In this document: in pieces, positions 35,240-45,773 of the stretch
Position numbering within the stretch: position 1 is the stretch's first letter
Layout of the letters: the number at the start of each line of letters is the position of its first letter
NCBI RefSeq assembly: GCF_001940225.2
Contig: NZ_CP135164.1
Coordinates: forward strand, 1,550,001-1,614,000
Origin: Roseburia sp. 499
GTDB taxonomy: Bacteria; Bacillota; Clostridia; Lachnospirales; Lachnospiraceae
Direction of reading: 5' to 3'
Length of the DNA stretch: 64,000 nucleotides
Translations under genes and position numbers: made by a program
Notes under the pieces: generated by a model
The model's database searches: none
Told to the model about the DNA's origin: nothing
The model's input: the letters and a program-made list of their open reading frames with translations, nothing else

Positions 35240-36448
35240 TTATAAAGATTTCTCCAATGTTTCACGGATTGCCTTGATAAATCCTTCACTGTTTAATACA
35301 GTTGGATTCTCTAAGGTAGTAATCAGCGCAAGGTCTTTTGTCATCTTACCGGATTCAATAGTAGATAAACAAGCCTGCTCTAATTTATCTGCAAATGCAC
35401 TTAATTCTGGAAGATTATCCAATTCTCCACGTTTTCTCAATGCTCCTGTCCATGCAAAAATAGTTGCTACGGAGTTAGTAGAAGTTTCTTCTCCCTTTAA
35501 GTGTTTGTAATAATGACGCTGAACAGTACCATGTGCTGCTTCGTACTCATAATATCCATCCGGAGATACTAATACAGAAGTCATCATAGCCAAAGAACCA
35601 AACGCACTGGATACCATGTCACTCATAACGTCTCCGTCGTAATTCTTACATGCCCAGATAAATCCACCTTCTGCTTTCATGATTCGTGCTACTGCATCAT
35701 CAATTAAAGTGTAGAAATATTCAATTCCTGCTGCTTCAAACTTAGTAGCATATTCTTTATCATAAATTTCCTGGAAAATATCCTTAAAAGTATGGTCATA
35801 CTTCTTAGAAATAGTATCCTTTGTTGCAAACCATAAGTCCTGCTTGGTATCCAGAGCATAATTAAAGCAACTCTTTGCAAAGCTTTCAATAGAATTATTT
35901 AAGTTATGCTGTCCCTGGATAACACCTGCTCCGGTAAAGTTATGTATCAATTCTCTCGTCTCTGTTCCGTCTTCAGCAGTATAAACCAGTTCACATTTTC
36001 CCGGTCCCGGAATCTTCATTTCAGATGCCTTATATACATCACCATACGCGTGACGTGCAATGGTAATTGGTTTTTTCCAATTCTTTACACATGGCTCAAT
36101 TCCCTTTACGGTAATTGGTGCACGGAATACGGTTCCGTCTAAGATAGCACGAATGGTTCCGTTTGGACTCTTCCACATTTCTTTTAAATTATATTCGGTC
36201 ATACGTGCTGCATTTGGTGTGATAGTTGCACATTTTACTGCAACACCGTACTTTTTCGTAGCATTAGCAGAATCAAATGTTACTTGGTCGTTCGTTTCAT
36301 TTCTATGTTCCAAGCCTAAATCATAATACTCTGTTTTCAGATCAATAAAAGGCAGTAACAGTTCATCCTTTATCATTTTCCAAAGGATGCGGGTCATTTC
36401 ATCTCCGTCCATTTCTACCAATGGTGTTGTCATTTTGATTTTTTCCAT
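35240..36448 (-). CDS. icd: NADP-dependent isocitrate dehydrogenase
   Basis: This 402-residue enzyme is the eukaryote-like class of NADP-IDH, shown by [18 protein letters not shown] and the [10 protein letters not shown] segment with Arg/His residues that bind the NADP 2'-phosphate. It converts isocitrate to 2-oxoglutarate and makes NADPH. It sits downstream of the citrate synthase-like gene and its GntR regulator, giving the two ends of the oxidative branch to glutamate; aconitase is not in this window. Confidence 0.94.
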   Translation of the reverse strand: MEKIKMTTPLVEMDGDEMTRILWKMIKDELLLPFIDLKTEYYDLGLEHRNETNDQVTFDSANATKKYGVAVKCATITPNAARMTEYNLKEMWKSPNGTIRAILDGTVFRAPITVKGIEPCVKNWKKPITIARHAYGDVYKASEMKIPGPGKCELVYTAEDGTETRELIHNFTGAGVIQGQHNLNNSIESFAKSCFNYALDTKQDLWFATKDTISKKYDHTFKDIFQEIYDKEYATKFEAAGIEYFYTLIDDAVARIMKAEGGFIWACKNYDGDVMSDMVSSAFGSLAMMTSVLVSPDGYYEYEAAHGTVQRHYYKHLKGEETSTNSVATIFAWTGALRKRGELDNLPELSAFADKLEQACLSTIESGKMTKDLALITTLENPTVLNSEGFIKAIRETLEKSL

Positions 36449-36484
36449 AATAGTCCTCCTGCAAATTGTCTTCTTGTTTGTCTG

Positions 36485-37159
36485 TTACTTATTTTCTGTG
36501 TTGTTCACAATCTTGTCCCAACCACAGCTATCAATATTTTTAATGGTATTCAGAATATGCTGATTAGCATATTCTTCTGCCTTTTTCGCATCACGTTCCT
36601 TTAATGCATCCAAAATTTGTTTATGCTCGTTATTGGATTCTATAGAACGTTTCTCTGATGCCAGCGTCACCTTACGCACACTTTCTAAATAATGATGATA
36701 ATCACGCATTGCATGCTCTAACACCTTGCTTGCACATGCTTCATACAAAACCTCATGAAAACGGGTATCCAATTCTACAATCTGTTCCACATGTCCCTTT
36801 TTTACATGAAAATCAGTAAGATAAAGAATCTCTTCCAACTCTTCCAACTGCTCTTGTGTTGCCTTTACAGCCGCGCGCTTTGCGCACAATCCTTCCAACA
36901 CGGAACGCATCTCATAGATATCCTGAATATCCTCCACGGAAAGTCCGACTACATATGCCCCTTTATTTGGAATAATAGTTACAAGCCCTTCCAATTCCAG
37001 TTGCCGCAATGCCTCTCTTACCGGAGTACGGCTGACTCCCAGTTCTTCTCCGATTGTCTTTTCCTTCAGTTCTTCATTCTTATTATATTTTCCTGACAGA
37101 ATGTCTTCGCGAATCCTGTGAAAAACACGCTGTCCCAGTGAATGGTTATCTTCGCTCAA
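36485..37159 (-). CDS. GntR-family regulator, FadR/FCD subgroup
   Basis: The N-terminal winged helix has SRTPVREALRQLELEGLV (about residues 43-60), and the C-terminal FCD domain has the helical bundle with Asp/His residues (LDTRFHE, HKQILDAL) that usually bind a metal and an organic acid. It lies between the citrate synthase-like gene and icd, 18 and 36 nt away. Two 12-bp perfect palindromes of GntR type lie at the operon promoter, so it likely senses a carboxylic acid and controls its own operon. Confidence 0.9.
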   Translation of the reverse strand: MSEDNHSLGQRVFHRIREDILSGKYNKNEELKEKTIGEELGVSRTPVREALRQLELEGLVTIIPNKGAYVVGLSVEDIQDIYEMRSVLEGLCAKRAAVKATQEQLEELEEILYLTDFHVKKGHVEQIVELDTRFHEVLYEACASKVLEHAMRDYHHYLESVRKVTLASEKRSIESNNEHKQILDALKERDAKKAEEYANQHILNTIKNIDSCGWDKIVNNTENK

Positions 37160-37177
37160 AAAAATTCCTCCCTATAG

Positions 37178-38560
37178 TTATAATACAATTCCCAGTTTAT
37201 TACAACTGTCAGTTATCACAACTACCAATTCATTGTCGGTAATTACAGTAACTCGGCCTTCATCATATTGCTCATCCACCCACTCTTTTACCAATTTTAC
37301 CAATTCAGAATTCTTATCTACCTTTCGTTCCTCCGGTAAACGATAATAAGTATTAATCCAATGAGCAATTCCGGCAAGTCCTGAAGTATTGGATACAGAA
37401 ACCAAAGCCGGACGATTCAAAAACTTATCCGTATCAAAGATATTATAAATTTCTTCATTTTTCAAGAGTCCATCTGCATGAATTCCAGCTCTTGTTACAT
37501 TAAAATTCTTACCGCAGAAAGGTGTTCTTTCCGGCATATGATAGCCTAACTCTTTTTCAAAATACTCTGCTAACTCTGTGATTACAGTAGTTTCCATGCC
37601 ATCCAAAGTTCCCTTTAACTGTGCGTATTCAAATACCATTGCCTCCAATGGAGTATTTCCGGTACGTTCTCCAATTCCAAACAGGGAACAGTTTACACCA
37701 CTAGCACCGTATAGCCATGCAGTAGTAGAATTATTTACTGCCTTATAGAAATCATTATGTCCATGCCACTCAATCATTTCTGATGGTACACCAGCATGTG
37801 TCGTAAGTCCATAAATAATACCCGGTACACTTCTTGGAATTACTGCTCCTGGGAAGTTAACACCATATCCCATAGTATCACAAGCACGTACCTTAACCGG
37901 AATATTATACTCTTTGCTTAACTTCATTAACTCTAAACAGAACGGAATGACAAATCCATATATGTCAGAACGCGTAATATCTTCCAGATGACATCTTGGA
38001 CTGATACCGGTTTCCAGACATTCACGAATGACACTCAAATAATGATTCATCGCTTCACGTCTTGTCATCTTCATTTTATAGAAAATGTGATAATCAGAGC
38101 AACTTACCAGCACACCGGTTTCACGAAGTCCGATTTCCTTTACCAACTGAAAGTCTTGTTTGCTGGCACGAATCCAACTGGTTACTTCGGGAAATTCATA
38201 TCCTCGCTCCAGACACTTATAAACTGCATCACGGTCTTTCTTACTATATAAGAAAAATTCACTCTGACGAATCAGCCCCTTTGGACCGCCTAATCTGTGC
38301 ATATAATCATAAATGGTAACAATCTGCTCTGTAGTATACGGTGCTCTGGACTGCTGACCATCACGGAAGGTAGTGTCAGTAATCCAGATGTTGTCTGGCA
38401 TGTTATGCGGAACAATACGATCATTAAAAGCAATTTTCGGTATCTCTTCATACGGGAAAAGATTCCGGAATACATTTGGTTCTTCTACATCTACCAATTG
38501 GTAAAAATGTTCCTCTAACTGTAACAGGTTGGTATGCTCGTTCATTACAACTTCTCTCAT
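37178..38560 (-). CDS. Probable Re-citrate synthase (HMGL/isopropylmalate-synthase family)
   Basis: The TIM barrel of the DRE-TIM metallolyase family has DTTFRDGQQSR near residue 66 and the metal-binding HGHND in the second half. It differs from leuA by an N-terminal extension of about 60 residues and the absence of a LeuA regulatory domain. Proteins of this shape in Clostridia, first shown in C. kluyveri, are Re-face-specific citrate synthases, and the icd neighbour supports that. Homocitrate synthase is the main alternative. The start at 38560 (ATG, AGGAG 8 nt upstream) is preferred to the GTG at 38569. Confidence 0.8.
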   Translation of the reverse strand: MREVVMNEHTNLLQLEEHFYQLVDVEEPNVFRNLFPYEEIPKIAFNDRIVPHNMPDNIWITDTTFRDGQQSRAPYTTEQIVTIYDYMHRLGGPKGLIRQSEFFLYSKKDRDAVYKCLERGYEFPEVTSWIRASKQDFQLVKEIGLRETGVLVSCSDYHIFYKMKMTRREAMNHYLSVIRECLETGISPRCHLEDITRSDIYGFVIPFCLELMKLSKEYNIPVKVRACDTMGYGVNFPGAVIPRSVPGIIYGLTTHAGVPSEMIEWHGHNDFYKAVNNSTTAWLYGASGVNCSLFGIGERTGNTPLEAMVFEYAQLKGTLDGMETTVITELAEYFEKELGYHMPERTPFCGKNFNVTRAGIHADGLLKNEEIYNIFDTDKFLNRPALVSVSNTSGLAGIAHWINTYYRLPEERKVDKNSELVKLVKEWVDEQYDEGRVTVITDNELVVVITDSCNKLGIVL

Positions 38561-38626
38561 GTCTAACACTCCTCTTGACTTAATCTACTATTTATGCATA
38601 TTCTTATGTATAATCATTCATGTATA

Positions 38627-38677
38627 ATTGTATACAATCATACCATTATATTATTGTATACAATTATACGTTGTCAA
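38627..38677 (-). promoter_or_regulatory. Promoter region with two GntR-type palindromes
   Basis: ATTGTATACAAT occurs as a perfect palindrome at 38627-38638 and again at 38653-38664, centres 26 bp apart. A consensus -35 TTGACA on the minus strand (38672-38677) lies just upstream of the second copy; the -10 is uncertain (AT-rich region 38645-38655). Binding would cover the promoter of the citrate synthase, GntR and icd genes. Confidence 0.75.
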
Positions 38678-38708
38678 GAGACAATTTTAACATATTTTCA
38701 ATATAAAA

Positions 38709-39335
38709 TTAATATCCGGTTCTTCCTTTCGTCTTCTTAATTACTTTCAGGCGCGTAAATTCTTCTCGCTCTTTTTCCTCCAATGATTCCTGAATGCTTT
38801 TTGCCAATGCCTCGTATCGCGGAATTGTAATATTTTGCAACGCATTTGCCCGTTTCTGTGTTTTCTTAATATTGTAGGCTAAACGATAAGCAGAAGTTTC
38901 TACTTGTGCCAGATGGATTGTTAATTCTTTCACTTTCTGAAACTTCTGACATGCCTCGTCTAGTGCCATCTTCGTTCCATAAAAGGCATAATAAGGCTTC
39001 AATTCCTGTTTTTCATACTCTACCTTCGGAATCTCCGTTCCCATAACGCTACGTCTTTTGATGGTAATGGAATCCTCTACCGGGATTTTCTGACTTAGCG
39101 CCTCCACCTCATGAATCCCCATTTGAATATTTGCCTTTTGTAATGCCTGATAGGCACTGGTAAAAGTAACATCAATCTCTTTCTGAATATCTGACGCTTC
39201 GTCGATAAGCTCCATCAATTCTCGAATCAAGATATTTCTCTTTTTATCCATCAAATCAAAGCCCTGCTTTGATAATGCAAGAGAATTTTTTGCCAATATG
39301 AGATTTCCTTTTGTTGGAAATTCTTTTGGATCCAT
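38709..39335 (-). CDS. ntpD: V/A-type ATPase subunit D
   Basis: Central-stalk subunit that rotates inside the A3B3 head. The 208 residues are almost entirely alpha-helical, with the family start PTKGNLILAKNSLALSKQGFDLMDKKRNIL-type pattern at about 8-35 and a basic C-terminus. It is the last gene of the operon, three bases after ntpB. Confidence 0.93.
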   Translation of the reverse strand: MDPKEFPTKGNLILAKNSLALSKQGFDLMDKKRNILIRELMELIDEASDIQKEIDVTFTSAYQALQKANIQMGIHEVEALSQKIPVEDSITIKRRSVMGTEIPKVEYEKQELKPYYAFYGTKMALDEACQKFQKVKELTIHLAQVETSAYRLAYNIKKTQKRANALQNITIPRYEALAKSIQESLEEKEREEFTRLKVIKKTKGRTGY

Positions 39336-39338
39336 ACA

Positions 39339-40712
39339 TTACGCCTCCCAGTATTTTTCCAATATCTTCGTATCCACTCGGTCTAATTCCTCCTTTGGAA
39401 GAATATGCAATAATTGCCAACCAATATTTAAGGTTTCTTCCATGGAACGATTTTCCGTTGCTCCCTGAGAAACAAACTGTTGTTCAAAAGCTATTCCGAA
39501 CTCTAAATACTTTTTGTCCGTATCTGATAATTCATCCTCGCCGATTACACTGGCCAAATCTCTGGCCTCTCCAACTCTGGCATAAGAAGAAAATAACTGA
39601 TTTGCCACATCCTGATGATCTTCTCTGGTATATTCTGCTCCAATTCCGTCCTTCATAAGACGTGACAAGGATGGAAGTACATTAATCGGTGGATAGACAT
39701 TTTTCTGATGTAAAGAACGTTCTAATACAATCTGCCCTTCTGTAATATATCCGGTCAAATCCGGAATTGGATGAGTAATATCATCATTCGGCATGGTGAG
39801 AATTGGTATCTGCGTTACGCTCCCCTCACACCCCTTCACAATCCCGGCTCGTTCATATAAGGATGCTAATTCACTGTACAAATACCCCGGATATCCCTTT
39901 CGACTCGGAATCTCGCCTTTCATTGATGACACCTCACGCATGGCTTCGGCATAAGAAGTCATATCTGTTAAAATCACCAGGATATGCATCCCTTTTTCAA
40001 AAGCAAGATATTCTGCTGCTGTCAAAGCAACCTTCGGAGTAATTAAACGTTCCACTACCGGATCATTGGAAAGATTTAAAAACATGGTTACATGAGACGA
40101 TGCACCACTTTCTTCAAATCTTCTTCGAAAAAACTCTGCTACATCATATTTTACTCCCATAGCTGCAAATACTACACCAAACTCTTCTTCTGAGTCACTA
40201 CCTAACGATGCCTGCTCTACAATCTGTGCAGCTAACTGGTCATGTGGCAGTCCATTTCCCGAAAAAATAGGCAACTTCTGTCCACGAATTAAAGTAGTCA
40301 ATCCATCAATCGCCGAAATTCCGGTACGAATATAATTTCTTGGATATTCTCTGGTACACGGATTCATCGGTAATCCATTTACATCTCGTATTGCCTCTGG
40401 CTTTATTTTTCCCAATCCGTCAATAGGTTCTCCCATTCCATTGAAAGTTCTTCCTAAGATTTCTTCAGAAAGTCCAATTTCCATAGGATGTCCGGTAAGT
40501 CTGGTATGGGTATTTTTCAGCGACATATCATCTGTGGAATCAAATACCTGTATCAGTGCCTTATCCTCTTCTAAAGCTATAATTCTTCCCTTTTTCACTT
40601 GATTTCCTTCTACCACAAACTCTACCATTTCTTCATAGAAGGCATTCTGTACTCCCTCTAACACAATTAGAGGACCATTGATTTCACTTAATCCTAAATA
40701 TTCAATTGCCAT
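39339..40712 (-). CDS. ntpB: V/A-type ATPase subunit B
   Basis: Non-catalytic nucleotide-binding head subunit of 457 residues. [18 protein letters not shown] opens the beta barrel; there is no consensus Walker A (FSGNGLPHD in its place), as expected for [16 protein letters not shown] and [16 protein letters not shown] lie at the A/B interface. It is 11 nt after ntpA. Confidence 0.96.
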   Translation of the reverse strand: MAIEYLGLSEINGPLIVLEGVQNAFYEEMVEFVVEGNQVKKGRIIALEEDKALIQVFDSTDDMSLKNTHTRLTGHPMEIGLSEEILGRTFNGMGEPIDGLGKIKPEAIRDVNGLPMNPCTREYPRNYIRTGISAIDGLTTLIRGQKLPIFSGNGLPHDQLAAQIVEQASLGSDSEEEFGVVFAAMGVKYDVAEFFRRRFEESGASSHVTMFLNLSNDPVVERLITPKVALTAAEYLAFEKGMHILVILTDMTSYAEAMREVSSMKGEIPSRKGYPGYLYSELASLYERAGIVKGCEGSVTQIPILTMPNDDITHPIPDLTGYITEGQIVLERSLHQKNVYPPINVLPSLSRLMKDGIGAEYTREDHQDVANQLFSSYARVGEARDLASVIGEDELSDTDKKYLEFGIAFEQQFVSQGATENRSMEETLNIGWQLLHILPKEELDRVDTKILEKYWEA

Positions 40713-40723
40713 CTGTTCTCCTC

Positions 40724-42487
40724 CTATGCGTTAATTTGTACTAAATTCTGGTAAAACTCATCAATCATTTGCTTGTATTCTTCAAACTTTTCTAATTCCT
40801 TATTCGCCACATCATACTTAATCGCAATAATTTTTTCGAAAATATTCTGTTCCCGTAACATTGCCATAGGCATTCCCATTCCTATAAGGCTTTGGCACTT
40901 TTCGTACAAATATAAAATAGTTTCCATCATCTTCAACTGCTTTTTCATCGGCACAAAAGTATCCTCTGCATGAAATGCATTCTGCTGAAGAAAACCCAGA
41001 CGGATAACTTTTGCAATCTCCAAAATCAATTTTTGATCATCCGGAAGCACATCGCTTCCAATCAATTTCACAATTTCATTCAGCCGGCTCTCTGTAGTAA
41101 GAATATTCATCAATTCATTTCGACATAAAATAAAATCTGCACCTACATTAGTAGCATACCATGGTGCCAAATCGTTTAAATACTCCGTATAGCTAGTAAG
41201 CCAATTAATTGCCGGATAATGTCTTGCATAAGCAAGGGACTTGTCTAATGCGAGGAAACAACGCACAAATCGTTTTGTATGCTGTGTTACAGGTTCCGAA
41301 AAATCACCTCCCTGAGGTGATACCGCTCCAATAATCGTAACACTTCCGTCGGTTCCGTTTAGATTCTCTACATAACCTGCACGCTCATAAAAAGCAGACA
41401 ATCTGGATGCCAGATATGCTGGGAATCCTTCCTCTGCTGGCATCTCTTCCAGTCGTCCGGATAACTCTCGCAAGGCTTCTGCCCATCGCGAGGTAGAATC
41501 TGCCATAATTGCCACATGGTAGCCCATATCACGATAATATTCTGCCAGAGTAAGTCCTGTATATATACTAGCTTCTCTTGCTGCTACCGGCATATTCGAG
41601 GTATTGGCAATCAATACCGTACGCTCCATTAAATAACTTCCCGTCTTGGGGTCAATTAACTGTGAAAATTCCTCTAAAACATTTGTCATTTCATTACCAC
41701 GTTCTCCACAGCCAATGTATATGATAATATCCGCATCACACCATTTTGCCAGCTGATGCTGGGTCATAGTCTTTCCTGTACCAAATCCTCCGGGAAGTGC
41801 TGCTGTTCCCCCTTTGGCAATCGGGAACAAAGTATCTAAGATTCTCTGACCTGTTACCAACGGTCTATCTGCCGGATACCGTTTTTGAATAGGACGCGGG
41901 ATACGAATCGGCCATTGCTGTGTCATGGTAAGCTGCTGTTCTCCTGTCTGAGTACGAATGGTAACCAACGGTTCCTCGATGGTATATTCCCCATCCTCTG
42001 CTACAGCAATTACGGTTCCTTCCGTTTTAGGCGGTACCATTACTTTATGCACAATGGCAGAGGTCTCTGGTACTTCTGCAATAATTGTACCACCACTAAT
42101 CCAATCCCCTTCCTTTACCAACAATTTTGTCTTCCATTTTTTCTGCTTGTCCAGCAAATCCAACTTTACTCCCCTTGGAATATAGGCTCCGTTTTCTTCT
42201 CCAATAAGTTGAAGGGGACGTTCAATTCCATCAAAAATATTGTTTAAAATCCCCGGTGCTAACGTTACACAAAGTGCCCTTCCGGAACCTTCTACCTGTT
42301 CTCCTGGGCGAAGTCCCGTAGTTTCTTCAAATACCTGTACCGTAGTGGTCTCTCTGTTTAACGCAATTACTTCTCCTACCAGGCGGTTTTCTCCTACATA
42401 TACCATTTCAGACATCTTAAATCCCAAATTGCCTTTCATGGTTATAATCGGACCATTTATTCCGTATATCTTTCCTGTTATATTCAT
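40724..42487 (-). CDS. ntpA: V/A-type ATPase catalytic subunit A
   Basis: The catalytic head subunit of 587 residues. Walker A GGFGTGKT lies at 233-240, the bulge domain specific to V/A-type A subunits at about 115-190, and GCGERGNEM follows with the catalytic Glu region. It hydrolyses or makes ATP coupled to ion flow through the ntpI/ntpK rotor. The ATG has GGAGG at normal spacing. Confidence 0.97.
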   Translation of the reverse strand: MNITGKIYGINGPIITMKGNLGFKMSEMVYVGENRLVGEVIALNRETTTVQVFEETTGLRPGEQVEGSGRALCVTLAPGILNNIFDGIERPLQLIGEENGAYIPRGVKLDLLDKQKKWKTKLLVKEGDWISGGTIIAEVPETSAIVHKVMVPPKTEGTVIAVAEDGEYTIEEPLVTIRTQTGEQQLTMTQQWPIRIPRPIQKRYPADRPLVTGQRILDTLFPIAKGGTAALPGGFGTGKTMTQHQLAKWCDADIIIYIGCGERGNEMTNVLEEFSQLIDPKTGSYLMERTVLIANTSNMPVAAREASIYTGLTLAEYYRDMGYHVAIMADSTSRWAEALRELSGRLEEMPAEEGFPAYLASRLSAFYERAGYVENLNGTDGSVTIIGAVSPQGGDFSEPVTQHTKRFVRCFLALDKSLAYARHYPAINWLTSYTEYLNDLAPWYATNVGADFILCRNELMNILTTESRLNEIVKLIGSDVLPDDQKLILEIAKVIRLGFLQQNAFHAEDTFVPMKKQLKMMETILYLYEKCQSLIGMGMPMAMLREQNIFEKIIAIKYDVANKELEKFEEYKQMIDEFYQNLVQINA

Positions 42488-42504
42488 AGGTAGGTCTCCT
42501 CCTG

Positions 42505-43071
42505 CTAAAATGCATATGAATTCTTTTCCTGCTCTAGTCTGGTAGCAAAGGATTCGTCAATCAAAATATTTTTCGAATGAATGACTGCACGGATTCCTCC
42601 ACCAAAGTCAACGTTACTTACTGTAAGTACCGCACCTGTTTTTTGTTCCAGACTCTGCTTCTTATCCTCATCAGTAGGATTGATATAGATGATAATCTCT
42701 TCTTTTCTTGCAAAATCTATAGATTTTTTAATCTTTGCAATCAAATATTTCTCATAATCCTCTGTCTTTTGATATTCCACCAGCTTCTGTTCTATTATTT
42801 CAAACAATTTTTGTTTTTTCTGTTGCTGACACTCATCCAGTATTCGCTTCTGTCTCGTAATCTCAGCAGATACTTTTCGGTTCATTTCCCGCCGGATTTT
42901 TATTTCTTCCATCTGAAAAGCATTTTCTATTTCCTGCTGCTTATTTTTCCGAAACTGTTCTAATTCTTGGCTGTAATTTTTCTCATATTCCTCTAATTCT
43001 GCCTTACTTTCTTTCTGTGCCACTTCAATAGCTGACTGACGAAATACATTCAATTTTTCATTTATCTGCAT
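42505..43071 (-). CDS. ntpE: V/A-type ATPase subunit E (peripheral stalk)
   Basis: A 188-residue stalk protein: a long N-terminal helix rich in Lys/Glu/Gln (about 1-105) and a C-terminal globular domain ending with ATRLEQEKNSYAF-type residues that contacts the head. It pairs with the small coiled-coil subunit coded at 46.6 kb. Confidence 0.85.
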   Translation of the reverse strand: MQINEKLNVFRQSAIEVAQKESKAELEEYEKNYSQELEQFRKNKQQEIENAFQMEEIKIRREMNRKVSAEITRQKRILDECQQQKKQKLFEIIEQKLVEYQKTEDYEKYLIAKIKKSIDFARKEEIIIYINPTDEDKKQSLEQKTGAVLTVSNVDFGGGIRAVIHSKNILIDESFATRLEQEKNSYAF

Positions 43072-43082
43072 TTGCCCACTCC

Positions 43083-43391
43083 CTATAATTTCAGTCCAAT
43101 AGCTTCATTAACATAATCTGTGATAAAGCTTTCTTTCCTTCCGGTTCCATGGCGATCTGGAATTTCTACCAATAATGGTAATCGATGTCCCATCTTTGCC
43201 TCATTTACCAGTTCCGGAAAATCTCTACCAAACTTTTCTGTGAGAAGTACAATTCCAATTTCACTATCCTTATATACATTTTCCAATGCCTCTTTTAACT
43301 CTTCTCTCTCATGTACTACTACACCTTCTACACCTGCCAGTCTCATTCCGGTATAAGTATCTCTATTATCACTAATCAGATACATCTTCAT
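43083..43391 (-). CDS. ntpG: V/A-type ATPase subunit F (central stalk)
   Basis: This 102-residue Rossmann-like protein has the pattern of subunit F (called NtpG in Enterococcus): MYLISDNRDTYTGMRLAGVEG at the start and EIGIVLLTEKFG in the middle. It binds subunit D in the rotor and can regulate the enzyme. It sits between ntpK and ntpE. Confidence 0.9.
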   Translation of the reverse strand: MKMYLISDNRDTYTGMRLAGVEGVVVHEREELKEALENVYKDSEIGIVLLTEKFGRDFPELVNEAKMGHRLPLLVEIPDRHGTGRKESFITDYVNEAIGLKL

Positions 43392-43402
43392 ATGACTTCC
43401 TC

Positions 43403-43822
43403 CTAACCTAAAATAGAGAAAGAAATCAATAATCCATATAATGCAATTGATTCTGCCAACGCAACAAAAATCAACGCCTTACCCATAATACTGGAATCCT
43501 CGCTTAATGCTCCCAACGCCGCACTTGCTGCACTTGCTACCGCAATACCTGCTCCAATGCAGGAAAGTCCGGTAGATAATGCCGCTGCCATATAACGCCA
43601 GCCCTCTGTAGAAGAAGCTACTTGCGCTGCTTCACCGGCCGCATGTACATTTCCGCTAAACAATAATACATCTGCTACCATTACTGTTCCGAAAAAGAAG
43701 AACAAATTGCTGGCAAGCGCTGCCTTAAATCCTCCTTCTTTTTTCTTACTAAGCAAAAAGCCTCCAAATGGTATGATGATACTACATAATAAAATTGCTA
43801 CAATAATAATTTTCGTTGTCAT
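43403..43822 (-). CDS. ntpK: V/A-type ATPase membrane rotor subunit K
   Basis: A 139-residue proteolipid with four membrane helices at about 4-24, 35-55, 75-100 and 113-138. The ion-binding Glu is E124 (FVALAESIALYG); the first hairpin has no Glu, as in double-hairpin K subunits. The Gln residues that bind sodium in Enterococcus hirae NtpK are not seen in any helix, so the coupling ion cannot be assumed to be sodium. Confidence 0.93.
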   Translation of the reverse strand: MTTKIIIVAILLCSIIIPFGGFLLSKKKEGGFKAALASNLFFFFGTVMVADVLLFSGNVHAAGEAAQVASSTEGWRYMAAALSTGLSCIGAGIAVASAASAALGALSEDSSIMGKALIFVALAESIALYGLLISFSILG

Positions 43823-43834
43823 TTTTCTTTCCTC

Positions 43835-45745
43835 CTACTGCTGTTGTTTTTTGTTTTTAAATGCTACAAAAGGCTTTCCTGTTCCCTTATAAAAACGACT
43901 GAACATCTCATAATATTCCAGACGCAATACCTGTATTCCCACAACCAAACCTTCCAATCCTGCTACTAAAATATTTCCCAATATAATCACTATCCAGTTT
44001 GGATTTCCTTTTTCTAACCCTGCCAGCGTCATTACTACCCCCATCATACCTGCATGACTCAAGGCAAATGCACCAACACGCACAAAGGAAATGGTATTTG
44101 TCGCATAGCTTAAAACTACGTCAAATACTTCTACCAATGCTTCTACCAAAAACATTACTTTACTACCTTCCGGTAGAACAGGCTTTTTCCGTTCTATGAA
44201 ATGTGCCAGTGGTTCCTTTAATAAAATAGCCACTAACGGAAGTCCGACTGCTAATCCAATCATAATCGTAGCCGGAAGTCCATGTCCTGATATAATTAAC
44301 AACGCACATATCGCTACAGTTCCATAACAAATGATTCCTGCCAGACCGCTCTGATTAAACAAGAGTCTTCCATACTCTTTTGCTCGAATAGCATTAACAA
44401 TGTTTAATATCATTGCAATTAAAATTAATAATGCACCAAACCCAATTGCCATCATCAAAACATTCATAATGTTATCCATAGGCTTCATCCAAACTGCCGG
44501 AATCAATTCTTCAAATCCAAAAACACTTCCATACATGAAACCAAAAAATACAGACCATAGACCTGCCACAGATATAATTCCTGCTAACCTTATGCCTTTG
44601 ATACGATATAATAGGAACCCTCCCAGCACTAATACCAAACCTTGTCCTACATCACCGAACATAATTCCAAACATCAACGTATAAGTAAGTGCAATAAACG
44701 CCGTGGGATCCATTTCATTATAAGCCGGAAGTCCATACATCTCCACAAACATTTCAAAGGGCTTTAACAGTTTTGGATTCTTTAATCTGGTAGGCGGAAC
44801 TGCACTTAAATCTTCATCCACCTCTTCTTCTACCAGACGTATTTTTTCATCCTGCATCATTTCCTGTTCTAATTTCTCTGCATCCTTCTCTGCTATCCAA
44901 CCATACAGAATATAGCATTCTCCTCCATCCTGTTCCCTAGTGCATGCTGCATATTTTCGTATTTCAAAATTATCGCAGTAAGATTCCAACATGTCGCACG
45001 CAAGAATAATTTCCTTTTCCTGTTTTTTTAAGCTCTCTTGTATCTCTTCCTGCAATTTCTGCCATTCCACCTTATTTCGCTCCAACTTTTGTGCGGCTTG
45101 TGCATAACCTTCTCCGGGTGTCCCTTCAAAATCATCCGGTACCGGTATATCCTCAAAATGGAACGAAGCATATACAGCCTCCTGTTCTCCCATATGCACA
45201 TGTGGAGCGAAATAAACCGCCCAAACATATTCCGAATCACTGTTACATTCATAAAATAACGTATACGGGTTCTTATAGATGTACTCTTGAAGCTTATGGT
45301 AATTCTCTAATTTAATTCTACCAAAACGATAATCGATAAAGTGAAATTCCTTTAGTTTTCCAAGTTCAAAATCCAGACCAATAAACGGCGCAATTTCCGC
45401 CATTCGGTTCTTTATTCTTTGATTTTCCTCTTCTAACTGCTTCTGTCTTTCTATTTTTCCCGCTATCATATCAGTTGCACAGCGAATCGTCTTATCTGCT
45501 TCCTGTATCGTACACTCTCCTTGATAATACGTTTCATTAGGCAGATATTCTTTTATCCTTTGTCCCTCCTGATAAGTTTCTCGGTAAATATTCGTTTCCA
45601 CAAAAGGACGTATATTACTGAGATTTCCCAGGCTGGTCATTGCGTTTTCGAAATGAATTTCATATCTGCTGATATACTGCTTCATCACCCTGTCAATATC
45701 TTCCTTTGGTCCGGTAATATGCAGCAATTTCATTTTTTCTACCAC
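43835..45745 (-). CDS. ntpI: V/A-type ATPase membrane subunit I (a)
   Basis: The stator with the ion half-channels. About residues 1-360 form the cytosolic arm with coiled coils; about 370-630 hold seven or eight membrane helices. The essential Arg lies in SFVRVGAFALSHAG. The start is a GTG at 45745 with GGAGG 7 nt upstream; an ATG four codons in (45733) is less well placed. Length 636 is normal. Confidence 0.93.
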   Translation of the reverse strand: MVEKMKLLHITGPKEDIDRVMKQYISRYEIHFENAMTSLGNLSNIRPFVETNIYRETYQEGQRIKEYLPNETYYQGECTIQEADKTIRCATDMIAGKIERQKQLEEENQRIKNRMAEIAPFIGLDFELGKLKEFHFIDYRFGRIKLENYHKLQEYIYKNPYTLFYECNSDSEYVWAVYFAPHVHMGEQEAVYASFHFEDIPVPDDFEGTPGEGYAQAAQKLERNKVEWQKLQEEIQESLKKQEKEIILACDMLESYCDNFEIRKYAACTREQDGGECYILYGWIAEKDAEKLEQEMMQDEKIRLVEEEVDEDLSAVPPTRLKNPKLLKPFEMFVEMYGLPAYNEMDPTAFIALTYTLMFGIMFGDVGQGLVLVLGGFLLYRIKGIRLAGIISVAGLWSVFFGFMYGSVFGFEELIPAVWMKPMDNIMNVLMMAIGFGALLILIAMILNIVNAIRAKEYGRLLFNQSGLAGIICYGTVAICALLIISGHGLPATIMIGLAVGLPLVAILLKEPLAHFIERKKPVLPEGSKVMFLVEALVEVFDVVLSYATNTISFVRVGAFALSHAGMMGVVMTLAGLEKGNPNWIVIILGNILVAGLEGLVVGIQVLRLEYYEMFSRFYKGTGKPFVAFKNKKQQQ

Positions 45746-45773
45746 AATCTTTCCTCCGTTCCTACATTATATG

